In this document: in pieces, positions 26,362-34,499 of the stretch
How the letters are laid out: the number at the start of each line of letters is the position of its first letter
How positions within the stretch are numbered: position 1 is the first letter of the stretch
Assembly: GCA_025351765.1 (NCBI GenBank)
Contig: JANXVH010000158.1
Coordinates: 1-64,000 of the forward strand
Reading direction: 5' to 3'
DNA from: Pedobacter sp.
Lineage (GTDB): Bacteria > Bacteroidota > Bacteroidia > Sphingobacteriales > Sphingobacteriaceae
DNA length: 64,000 bases
Position numbers and translations under genes: made by a program
Notes under the pieces: generated by a model
Database searches by the model: none
Seen by the model: the letters and a program-made list of their open reading frames with translations, nothing else
Told to the model about the DNA's origin: nothing

Positions 26362-29118
26362 ATGTCGCCACAATCGCTTTTTAACATGCTTTTAAACCAC
26401 TTTCATTCATTTAAAATAGGTGCGAAATTGAGCCTAATATTAATTGTATCCTTAGTTTCTTCAATAAATACATCTGCACAGGTTGATACTGCTAAAACAA
26501 TGACCGAGCACGTGCACCTGCATACTGACAGGTCCTCGTATGCCCTTGGTGATACCATTTGGTTTAAAGGTTATATTACTGGAGGCAATGGACAGAAAAA
26601 TACCAAATTAAGCAAAGTTTTATATATTGATCTCGTCAACGAGAAGGATTCTGTGCAAAAAAATCTTAAACTAGAAATAGTAAATGGTGTTGTTTACGGG
26701 AACTTCGCTCTTACTGGCGACATAGAAGAGGGTTTAATACGGTTGCGTGCTTATACCAGATGGATGCGTAACTTCTCGTCCGAGTACTTCTTTGATAAAA
26801 CTTTACTCCTATTTAATCCTTTTAGTAGGGAGTTGTCTGCCCAACCCAGTTTTGAGTTTAATACAGCTTCAGGAACACCTTCGCTCAGTACTAACATTAG
26901 GTTTACCAACCCTGATGGTATTAAAATGGCAAATACCGAAGTGCGGTACCGCCTATTTACCAACCATGAAACAGCTATTAAAGGCAATGTTCAAACAGAT
27001 GCTGAGGGGTTATTGACTATAAATATCCCTGCTAAAACCAGCAATCTTCCTGCTTCTTCCTATCTGGAAACTTATCCAACACTCAAAAATCAGACAGGTA
27101 TCAGTAAGTCATTCTCAGTTAATAGGGCTTTAAAAGACGTAGATATTCAATTCCTGCCCGAAGGCGGAACATTAGTTTATGGTGTACCGAATAAAATCGG
27201 CTTTAAAGCGATAGGTATTGATGGGAAGGGATTGTCCATAAGCGGTACTGTGGTTAATGATCTTGGGAAAAAGCTTTCCACTTTTAAAAGCTATTTTGCT
27301 GGCATGGGTAGCTTTATATTTACCCCAGAAAAAGGACATACTTACGCTGTAATTCTAGATAATGAATCTGTTAAACAAACGAACTACCTCTTGCCTAAGC
27401 CGAAATTAGAAGGTTACTCCATAGCCGTGACACAGGGTGTAGACAGTGTTTTTGTTAATATAAACGGATTTTTAACAACAAAGCCAGATTCTCTTTATTT
27501 GAGGATTAGTGCCTTTGGTCATACAATAATAGAACAACCTGTTAATCAACAATCATCCAGACAAACGATAGCTTTTTATAAGTACAAATTACCTTATGGT
27601 ATCTGTCAGATTAGCCTATTAAGCAGCTCAAATAGTATATATGCTCAACGTATTGTTTTTATAAAGAATAACAAAAAGCTCGACCTAAATATAGCTGCTA
27701 ATAAAACCAGCTATTCTTTAGATCAGCAGATTAAATTCAAGATACAAGCCTCTCAAGCTGGTAAAATTGATACTTCTGCCAATTTATCTATCTCCGTATC
27801 ACGAGAAGAATTCCAACTTAAGGAGCAAGACGAGATAACAATTTATTCCAGTTTGCTATTATCGCCAGAACTAAAAGGCTACATAGAATCGCCTAACTAT
27901 TATTTAGGCTCAGAGAGCGCTGCTGTAGATGAGGCTTTAGACAACCTAATGCTTACCCAGGGATATAGAGCGTATTCCCCTTCAATAAAAGACAATGCCC
28001 CTTTAGGAATGAATAATGCCCTTTCAGCAAAGGAGAATAGCCTTTCATCGCCGGCAACCCAACGCCTTTTTAAGCCTGAAACTAAAGGAATTGAAGTAAC
28101 CGGCATCGCTAGGAATACTAATGGCACTCCCGCCGCGAATGCTAGGGTAACGCTGTTGTCTCTGAATGCAGGTATAATGGAAGAGGTAATGAGCGATAAG
28201 GATGGCCGTTTTGCTTTAGACAACCTTAATTTCTTAAACGGTATTAAGTTTACCGTGCAAGCTAAATATCCTGAAAATACCAAAAAGATTAGAATTACCA
28301 TGGATAATCCCTATCCACAGATCGTTAATCCAAGTAGAAATGGCCCATTAATAGATCTTTTTTACCCAAGTGCTAAACTAGCGGCTGCTGAAAATAACGG
28401 CTTTCCAATTGTCCCAAGATCTAGGGCGTTAATGGAGGTCAGCATCCAGTCAAAGGCCACCGATAGGATAGTCTATGCACGCCAGTCGTCCATACAAATC
28501 CCAGAGGGGCATTCAGATCAAACCATTTATCTAAATTCACCAGAAAAGTGCGCAAACCTAGGTATTTGCCTCAATGGCTTAGCCGCCGGTATCCAATTTA
28601 AGTCTTATCGATCGGTAATGAGCTATCCATTTTTTAGAGACAGTGCCATGAACGTGATTTTGAATGGTCGCCTGATTACAGACTCTATTGAGATTGCCGG
28701 CATATTTGATAACAACGTGGTATTGCCAGAAGATATTGGGAAGGTAGAAATAGTACGCACTAACCTTTCCTTAATCAATGCGTTATTAAGTAATAGCAGG
28801 CCGTCAATACTGATCCTCACTAAGCGAAAATACACCAATCTAGATACTTACATACCAGATTTTACCTATTATATACCAGAGGGGTACAGTCAAACGGCCA
28901 ACCTGTACGTTCCAAAATATGCTTACGACGGCACAAATGCTTTGAAATCATCTGTTTATACACTGTATTGGGATTCAAGTGTGCATCCCGATGAAAAAGG
29001 CAATATAGATTTAGAGTTAAACAATAATATCCCCATAGGCATTTATAGGCTTACAATAGAAGGAATTAGCGCAAGCGGTGGCATTGGTCGCAAAACTTTT
29101 AGATTTAGTGTGAAATGA
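26362..29118 (+). CDS. Secreted MG2-domain and plug-like cell-surface protein
   Basis: 918 residues. After a signal sequence (ending NTSAQ) comes an alpha-2-macroglobulin MG2-like domain (HTDRSSYALGDTIWFKGYI), several Ig-like domains, a carboxypeptidase-like segment (about 575-640, GIARNTNGTPAANARVTLL) and a TonB plug-like end (LNGRLITDSIEIAGIF to SILILTKRK) without a barrel. No thioester is visible. This class is frequent in Pedobacter and annotated as TonB plug protein; its role is unknown. It overlaps the next gene by 4 bp (ATGA). Confidence 0.75.
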   Translation: MSPQSLFNMLLNHFHSFKIGAKLSLILIVSLVSSINTSAQVDTAKTMTEHVHLHTDRSSYALGDTIWFKGYITGGNGQKNTKLSKVLYIDLVNEKDSVQKNLKLEIVNGVVYGNFALTGDIEEGLIRLRAYTRWMRNFSSEYFFDKTLLLFNPFSRELSAQPSFEFNTASGTPSLSTNIRFTNPDGIKMANTEVRYRLFTNHETAIKGNVQTDAEGLLTINIPAKTSNLPASSYLETYPTLKNQTGISKSFSVNRALKDVDIQFLPEGGTLVYGVPNKIGFKAIGIDGKGLSISGTVVNDLGKKLSTFKSYFAGMGSFIFTPEKGHTYAVILDNESVKQTNYLLPKPKLEGYSIAVTQGVDSVFVNINGFLTTKPDSLYLRISAFGHTIIEQPVNQQSSRQTIAFYKYKLPYGICQISLLSSSNSIYAQRIVFIKNNKKLDLNIAANKTSYSLDQQIKFKIQASQAGKIDTSANLSISVSREEFQLKEQDEITIYSSLLLSPELKGYIESPNYYLGSESAAVDEALDNLMLTQGYRAYSPSIKDNAPLGMNNALSAKENSLSSPATQRLFKPETKGIEVTGIARNTNGTPAANARVTLLSLNAGIMEEVMSDKDGRFALDNLNFLNGIKFTVQAKYPENTKKIRITMDNPYPQIVNPSRNGPLIDLFYPSAKLAAAENNGFPIVPRSRALMEVSIQSKATDRIVYARQSSIQIPEGHSDQTIYLNSPEKCANLGICLNGLAAGIQFKSYRSVMSYPFFRDSAMNVILNGRLITDSIEIAGIFDNNVVLPEDIGKVEIVRTNLSLINALLSNSRPSILILTKRKYTNLDTYIPDFTYYIPEGYSQTANLYVPKYAYDGTNALKSSVYTLYWDSSVHPDEKGNIDLELNNNIPIGIYRLTIEGISASGGIGRKTFRFSVK

Positions 29119-29942
29119 TGAAAAGAAGATTAATCTTTATCGTACTAACCACAACCTTATTGATTGGCTTAAACATAATACATTGTTATGCTCAATTTCC
29201 TGTATTAGGCAATAGCCAAAAGTTAAATGGAAAGGTAAAGTCTTTTTTTGAGAACTGTTACGATACTTCCTTAGGTAATAAAACTTTAGTAGTAAAACGT
29301 AATTTCAAATTTGATGTCAATGGTGTGCTGCAACAATGTATCGTTTACAACACCATAGATAGTACCCAGGTAGCAGATTCAATCACCTATCAATATGAAA
29401 ATAAACAGCTGATGCAGGAGACAGGCAAAGCGTTTATCATTAGATACCTGTACGATGATAGGGGAAACCTGGCGGCAAAAAGATACAGATCTGCCAACGT
29501 TAATTATCTGAACAGGTACATTTACAATCGTGATAACCTACTTCTAGAATCGGTTTCCTATAACATTAAAAACAAAATGGTATATCATGATAATTTTAAA
29601 TATAATGAGACAAAGAATCTTATAGCAAGGAGTCACTTTGTGATAGATTCCCTATCGAAAAGCTTCAACGCCGTGTATACTTCAGACCTCCAGGGCAATA
29701 GATATAGTGAACGGGTTTATGCATTATCAGGATACGTACTCTATTTCTCTAAGTTTTGGCATGACGATGAAAACAACCTGATGTCAGACTGGAGGTATAA
29801 TGCCTCCGGCAGTTTTGATCGAAGAAAGGAATATTCTTATATCAAAGATCAACTCCACAACTGGACAACAATGGTAACAAAGAGTAGGAAGGTTACATTT
29901 TTAACGACAAGGATTATTCAATATGAGGTGAAAAATAATTAA
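29115..29942 (+). CDS. Secreted YD-repeat-like protein
   Basis: 275 residues with signal peptide (to CYAQF). The body is a series of short beta-hairpin units with Y-x-Y-x3-G/N-L patterns (YLYDDRGNLAAKRY, YIYNRDNLLLESV, FKYNETKNLIARS) that recall YD/RHS repeats or WG-type repeats. It is co-translated with the MG2/plug protein, so the two probably act together at the cell surface. No enzyme motif is seen. Confidence 0.6.
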   Translation: MMKRRLIFIVLTTTLLIGLNIIHCYAQFPVLGNSQKLNGKVKSFFENCYDTSLGNKTLVVKRNFKFDVNGVLQQCIVYNTIDSTQVADSITYQYENKQLMQETGKAFIIRYLYDDRGNLAAKRYRSANVNYLNRYIYNRDNLLLESVSYNIKNKMVYHDNFKYNETKNLIARSHFVIDSLSKSFNAVYTSDLQGNRYSERVYALSGYVLYFSKFWHDDENNLMSDWRYNASGSFDRRKEYSYIKDQLHNWTTMVTKSRKVTFLTTRIIQYEVKNN

Positions 29943-29946
29943 TCAT

Positions 29947-30402
29947 TTACTCGCCGCCTCGTCTTATTTTACCCTTTACAGCATCCAATTTCACAGCCTC
30001 ATCAATAGAATGCGACTCATGAATATCCACTTCTTCTTCTGCTACATCAGATAGCTTTTCGTAATACTTTTTAAGAACATCCAGCTCGTCCTCTGTCAAA
30101 TCCTCAATATCTACCAAACGATTACTTGTATATCTGGAGGCTGCAATCAGCTCATTGAGTTTGAGTTGTATTGCCTTGCTATCTTTATTTTGCGATTTCT
30201 GAATCAGGAATACCATCAAAAACGTAATAATAGTAGTGCCGGTATTAATCACCAACTGCCAGGTCTCAGAATAGCCAAACACCGGGCCAGTTACCGCCCA
30301 AACCACAACAATAAGCGCCGCTATGCCGAAAGCAGGTCCACTACCAGTCCAGCGGGTTATAGTATTTGCAATCTGCTCAAATAAGCTTCCTTTTTTTTTC
30401 AT
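29947..30402 (-). CDS. Low-affinity iron permease family protein
   Basis: 151 residues. Two membrane helices (FGIAALIVVVWAVTGPVFGY and LVINTGTTIITFLMVFLIQ) are followed by the family block KSQNKDSKAIQLKLNELI and an acidic tail. This matches the Iron_permease Pfam family (fungal Fet4 relatives), where bacterial members are about this size. Iron transport by bacterial members is not established. An inverted repeat lies 25 bp upstream of its start. Confidence 0.8.
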   Translation of the reverse strand: MKKKGSLFEQIANTITRWTGSGPAFGIAALIVVVWAVTGPVFGYSETWQLVINTGTTIITFLMVFLIQKSQNKDSKAIQLKLNELIAASRYTSNRLVDIEDLTEDELDVLKKYYEKLSDVAEEEVDIHESHSIDEAVKLDAVKGKIRRGGE

Positions 30403-30426
30403 TATTTAAAGTTATATATGCAATAT

Positions 30427-30481
30427 AACCCATAGAAATACAAAATGTTTAGGAACCTTTTAATTTTTGATACTATGGGTT
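30427..30481. repeat. 9-bp inverted repeat upstream of the iron-permease gene
   Basis: AACCCATAG (30427-30435) and CTATGGGTT (30473-30481) are perfect arms around 37 nt, between the receiver gene stop and the permease start. It could be an operator or a transcript fold. Confidence 0.4.
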
Positions 30482-30552
30482 GATTTATAAATTAAAAGAG
30501 GTTATTCAGGTTTTTTAAGCAGTTTATGCATAATAGAGAGTCCATATTTTAA

Positions 30553-30978
30553 TTAACAATTTCGATTAACCTGAGGTTCCAAAAAGTCGTTAATAACCTG
30601 TTCTAGGTGCTCTAATTTGAGCGGTTTTACCAGATACCCAGATATCTCTTCTATCTCCTTAGCTTGACCTAAATCTCTGCTATCATTAGATGAGCTAACC
30701 ATGTAGATGGTAACTGGTTTAGCCATACTAGCTTTAAATTTTTTGAACTCAGCCAGAAATTGCCAACCATCCATTATGGGCATATTAATATCCAGAAAAA
30801 TAATATCAGGTATTTCCAATGGATTTTGCTGTTGTTCAAGCAAATATTTCAAAGCAACTTCACCATCATTAAAAAGCCACATTTTATTGGCGAGATTATG
30901 GCAAGTCACTATTCTTTTCACCATAAATTGAAAAATAACATCATCATCAATAAAACATAAGTTTAACAATTTTTTCAT
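30553..30978 (-). CDS. Response regulator, receiver only
   Basis: 141 residues, single receiver domain: acidic cluster D11-D12-D13, phospho-acceptor D63 in FLDINMPIMDGWQF, Ser/Thr in YMVSSSND, Lys in LVKPLK. There is no output domain. It overlaps the upstream histidine kinase gene by 4 bp (ATGA), so this is its cognate partner. This pairing of a membrane PAS kinase with a CheY-like protein is common in Bacteroidota. Confidence 0.9.
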   Translation of the reverse strand: MKKLLNLCFIDDDVIFQFMVKRIVTCHNLANKMWLFNDGEVALKYLLEQQQNPLEIPDIIFLDINMPIMDGWQFLAEFKKFKASMAKPVTIYMVSSSNDSRDLGQAKEIEEISGYLVKPLKLEHLEQVINDFLEPQVNRNC

Positions 30979-33017
30979 AAAGTGTGTTTATTAAAAATAA
31001 TCTTAAATATAGTTCCCTTGTCTACCTCGCTCTTAGCAGTAATTTCGCCGCCCATAGCTTCAACTTGGGTTTTTACGATAAAAAGCCCCAGCCCTTTTGC
31101 ATTTGGATGCCTATGAAAAGTTTTGCGCATACCAAAAAGATTTTTTCCATGCATATTCAAATCTATACCCAATCCGTTGTCTGTTACGGTAAGTAAAGTT
31201 TTGCCATTTACTATTTCAGAAACAAGAACAATTTCAGGTATACGATGTGGAGACCGGTATTTTATGGCGTTAGAAACTAGGTTTAATAAAATACTTTCCA
31301 GATAAACCTTTGGGTAAAATACATTAGGTGCTTTTAAAAAATCTATCTTTACTATGGCTTTACTTTCTAAAAGTTCTCCTATCAGAATGTCTGTAACCGA
31401 CTTAAAAACCTGTTCAAAAAATAATTCCTGACGTTCCTTTTCAGTGTTCTCCTGAATACTTATTGTTTCCAGAAGCTCATCCAGCGTTGTGGTTAGGTGG
31501 TTTACTACCGTGTCCATTTTTTCAATCAGTTGGAGCTGATCACTTGCATTGTTACTTTCCTTGTAGAAAAGAAGTAACATGTTTAGGTTGCTTACCGGCG
31601 ACCGTAAATTATGAGAAGTAATGTGCGCAAAGCTGAGTAATTGTTTATTTCTTCGGGTTAAATTATCCGCTAGGCGTTCGGCTTCCTGGTAAGTTGTAGC
31701 GAGTTTAGCCTCTGCAATTCTACGGTCTGTAATATCATTAATGAAAGAAATCATATAATATTGCCCTTTTTCCTCAAACCTTTCCATCGCCAAAAGGCAA
31801 TGCCGGTCTATTCCATCTTTATCTTTCAAGGTAATATGAGTATTAGTAAGCTGCCCATCTTCGTCCACAAGAGAAATCACCCGCCGACGAGTTTCGGAAT
31901 CAATAATCATAAGTTTCGAAGAAAGGTGACCAATCATTTCTTCCTTTTTATAATTTAGTATTTTTAGTAGCGCAGGATTAACATTTCTATATTCACCTGT
32001 ATCCAGCGTACTAATAGCTATTCCTGCGGGGTTAGAGTTAAATATTTTAATAAATAGATCATTACTGTGTTTCAGTTCTGAGGTACGCTCCAAGATTGTC
32101 TCCTCTAGATTTTTATTCAGTAGCCTAATTTCGTTCTCGGCGACATTCTTTTTCAAATCAAGGCTGTTCATATTCCTCAATACACCCCTAAATAGAAAGA
32201 TGCCTGCTAATATGAATAAAACTATAGAAATTACCTCAGCAAATTCGGGACTAATAAAATGATGTCTTTGCAACAACATGCTAACATAACCAAATATTAA
32301 TAATACAATGATTAAGCGGGGGAAAAGCTTGCGGGCAATGATATTTCCAATTTTTTCACCTGTAAAAATGCCGGTTACACCTAAATCTTTATGGACGTTT
32401 GCAGCAACAATTGATAGTATTAAAAAAGTAGCCGAAGTATTGACGGCCATAGAGGTAAAAAAGGTAAATGCTTCAGTATTCGGAACGCTTAATAAAAAAC
32501 AAGTGACAGAAACAAAACTTAAAAGTGAAACCAAATGCATAATATATTGGGCTAATATATTAATACTGCGACTTTTAAATCTTAATCCTAAAATCGCTAT
32601 AGCTATCAAAAAAAAGCAAAAGGACGTAGTAGGAGCCATTCTGCCAGGAAATGCGTCATGTTGCCTCGCGCCGTCCAAATCTTTTACAGCCCATTGATCA
32701 ATCCCCGCCGAAAAATTAAATATATCCTGTGATAAAGATAGTGCTGAAAATATACATAGGGCAATCAACAGCGTATATGACCCAATTTTAACCGCTTTGC
32801 TTTTACCTTTTATAAAAAGTAAAAATGCGAATCCCAAAATCATAAAGCAAATAGCTGTATTAAACTTCATAGTAGGATAGTTCGGTAACACGCTTTTAAA
32901 TACGTCAATATCAAGCGTCCAGCCCAATAAGCCAATAGTAGCTGAAAGCATCACTAAAAAACCTGTTAATAAAAACAGATATTCCGACTTAACTTTACGA
33001 ACAATATTAATGGGCAT
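30975..33017 (-). CDS. Membrane PAS-domain sensor histidine kinase
   Basis: 680 residues. About eight membrane helices (about 12-290), a coiled segment (NEIRLLNKNLEETILERTSE), a PAS domain (about 320-430), HisKA with H469 in ITSHNLRSPVSN, and HATPase_c with N box NLVSNAIKY, G1 DNGLGIDL and G2 GLGLFIVKT. An integral-membrane sensor with little periplasmic sequence suggests a membrane-derived or redox signal. Its stop overlaps the start of the receiver gene. Divergent from the CuMMO-like genes across 327 bp. Confidence 0.92.
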   Translation of the reverse strand: MPINIVRKVKSEYLFLLTGFLVMLSATIGLLGWTLDIDVFKSVLPNYPTMKFNTAICFMILGFAFLLFIKGKSKAVKIGSYTLLIALCIFSALSLSQDIFNFSAGIDQWAVKDLDGARQHDAFPGRMAPTTSFCFFLIAIAILGLRFKSRSINILAQYIMHLVSLLSFVSVTCFLLSVPNTEAFTFFTSMAVNTSATFLILSIVAANVHKDLGVTGIFTGEKIGNIIARKLFPRLIIVLLIFGYVSMLLQRHHFISPEFAEVISIVLFILAGIFLFRGVLRNMNSLDLKKNVAENEIRLLNKNLEETILERTSELKHSNDLFIKIFNSNPAGIAISTLDTGEYRNVNPALLKILNYKKEEMIGHLSSKLMIIDSETRRRVISLVDEDGQLTNTHITLKDKDGIDRHCLLAMERFEEKGQYYMISFINDITDRRIAEAKLATTYQEAERLADNLTRRNKQLLSFAHITSHNLRSPVSNLNMLLLFYKESNNASDQLQLIEKMDTVVNHLTTTLDELLETISIQENTEKERQELFFEQVFKSVTDILIGELLESKAIVKIDFLKAPNVFYPKVYLESILLNLVSNAIKYRSPHRIPEIVLVSEIVNGKTLLTVTDNGLGIDLNMHGKNLFGMRKTFHRHPNAKGLGLFIVKTQVEAMGGEITAKSEVDKGTIFKIIFNKHTL

Positions 33018-33253
33018 AACAGCTAATTTCTTTAATTTACCTGTATAAATATATCAATTTAACTGCAACATTATTTATACCGTACGATTAGAAAACTGAC
33101 AAAATGAACATTATCAGGCATATAAAATATATTAAACTAATACAGTGTGCGCCCCGTAAATTCTGTTAGAAATGGCATCAATCTCTTTTCAAATCCTTTT
33201 ATTACGGCCACTAATTATACAGCCAGATAGTATTTTGTGTCAATTTTCTAAAA

Positions 33254-33285
33254 ATTTTTTAAAACATTGATTTGTTTTAAAAAAT
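33254..33285. promoter_or_regulatory. Perfect 13-bp palindrome, candidate operator
   Basis: ATTTTTTAAAACA (33254-33266), loop TTGATT, TGTTTTAAAAAAT (33273-33285). The two arms match without error. The repeat covers the candidate -33 box TTTG (33271-33274) of the following gene, so a protein bound here would block transcription. It is not a terminator, since both flanking genes start outward from this region. Confidence 0.6.
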
Positions 33286-33303
33286 ACTTTACTTTTAACT
33301 TTT
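33271..33303 (+). promoter_or_regulatory. Candidate promoter of the CuMMO-like operon
   Basis: TTTG at 33271-33274, a 21-bp gap, then TAACTTTT (33296-33303), 7 of 8 matches to TAnnTTTG. Transcription would start near 33310, about 35 nt before ATG 33345. Confidence 0.45.
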
Positions 33304-33344
33304 AGAGAATATTTTAAACCTAGTTATAATAATATATCAAGTAA

Positions 33345-34499
33345 ATGAGTTTCGTTGTGTCAAATCGTATTGTTCCTGTTTATATATATGCCGTAGTTCT
33401 ATCCTCTTTATGTATTGTTGTTGGATTAATATGGGATATTTCCTGGCATACCAGTATTGGTAGAGATGGGTTGTTTTCCCCCCCGCATTTACTGATCTAT
33501 TTGGGTGCTGTAACTGCTGGATTATTTTCTGGTTATCACGTGCTTCGCCTTACGTTTACGGGTGGTCAGGCAGAAAAAGATCTTTCCATACGATTCTGGG
33601 GTATATTTTACGGCTCTTTGGGCGCTATGTTTTGCATTTGGGGAGCCTTTACAATGATCACCTCAGCCCCCTTTGATGATTGGTGGCACAATACCTTTGG
33701 ACTTGATATTGAGATACTTTCGCCGCCCCATACGGTACTTTTATTAGGGATGATAACTGTTCAGTTTGGCGCTATGGTAAGTGTACTTGCCTATCAAAAT
33801 CGACTGATAACGTCATCTCATGCTATAAAAGAGATATTGAGCTGGAGTTTTAAGTTATCAGCAGCTTTCATGCTGGTCATGATATTTACCATCGCTTCAG
33901 AATATTTTGGCAGACATGACATGCACGCCTCATTTTTCTATATCGTTAGCGGAGTGCTTTTTCCGCTACTACTGGTTGCTGTAGCCGTAGCCTCGCCAAG
34001 TCGCTGGGCAGCTACGCAGACTACATTAATTTATATGCTATTAATGGCACTATTGGTATGGATTTTACCACTTTTTGTCGCCGAACCACGATTGGGCCCG
34101 GTGCTAAATCACATTACACATTACCAGAGCTTTCACTTCCCATTGTTGCTTATTTTTCCTGCAATTGCAATAGATTGGCTTAATAGCAAAATGCAGCACA
34201 AGATGCCTTTTATCAAAGCATTGGTTTTAGGATCAGTGTTTATACTGATTTTGGTAGCTGTACAATGGCCAATGGGTAATTTTTTAATGTCAACCTATGC
34301 ACGCAATTGGGTTTTTGGAACCACATCATGGTTCTACGGTGCTGATCCCGACTGGGAATTCCGTTACGCATTTGCTCCATGGCATGTACAAGCTATGCCG
34401 GCGTTTATTAAAGGTATTGCAATAGCTATGATCATTGCAGCAGCATCGTCATGGTTGGGATTAATCTGGGGTAAGTGGATGAAATCCGTAAAACGCTAA
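33345..34499 (+). CDS. PmoC/AmoC-like membrane protein, possible PmoC-PmoA fusion (CuMMO superfamily)
   Basis: 384 residues, about ten membrane helices (roughly 9-29, 48-68, 84-106, 129-150, 167-187, 197-217, 223-245, 263-279, 290-308, 352-375). Loop 1 reads D31-I-S-W-H35, then R40-D41 and F44-S-P-P-H48: D-x3-H-x12-H with the D..WH....RD..F.P.H pattern of the PmoC Cu(C) loop (D156, H160, H173 in Methylococcus). Loop 2 has D111-D-W-W-H115 and S-P-P-H129, D-x3-H-x13-H, the spacing of PmoC Cu(D) ligands N227, H231, H245. The C-terminal half recalls PmoA: FPLLLIFPAIAIDW (265-278), W308-P309, and a final helix ending G-K-W. PmoC alone is about 260-290 residues. The next gene starts with no gap. 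Substrate unknown; homology is read by eye. Confidence 0.68.
   Translation: MSFVVSNRIVPVYIYAVVLSSLCIVVGLIWDISWHTSIGRDGLFSPPHLLIYLGAVTAGLFSGYHVLRLTFTGGQAEKDLSIRFWGIFYGSLGAMFCIWGAFTMITSAPFDDWWHNTFGLDIEILSPPHTVLLLGMITVQFGAMVSVLAYQNRLITSSHAIKEILSWSFKLSAAFMLVMIFTIASEYFGRHDMHASFFYIVSGVLFPLLLVAVAVASPSRWAATQTTLIYMLLMALLVWILPLFVAEPRLGPVLNHITHYQSFHFPLLLIFPAIAIDWLNSKMQHKMPFIKALVLGSVFILILVAVQWPMGNFLMSTYARNWVFGTTSWFYGADPDWEFRYAFAPWHVQAMPAFIKGIAIAMIIAAASSWLGLIWGKWMKSVKR

Larger units (their letters stand above)
33018..33344. other. 327-bp divergent intergenic region before the CuMMO-like genes
   Basis: No gene was found. It holds the 13-bp palindrome at 33254-33285 and a candidate promoter for the 33345 gene. 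The rest is AT-rich with no recognised element; no clear promoter for the kinase gene was seen. Confidence 0.6.

Noticed and set aside
27900..28301. 133-residue minus-strand frame
   Set aside because: It lies opposite the MG2/plug gene with no motif or signal of its own.
32308..32697. 129-residue plus-strand frame
   Set aside because: Antisense to the membrane part of the histidine kinase.
33345..34499. Ordinary ion or nutrient transporter
   Set aside because: The exact D-x3-H-x12-H and D-x3-H-x13-H loops with surrounding W, R-D, F and P, plus the PmoB-like partner, fit CuMMO better than any transporter family I know.
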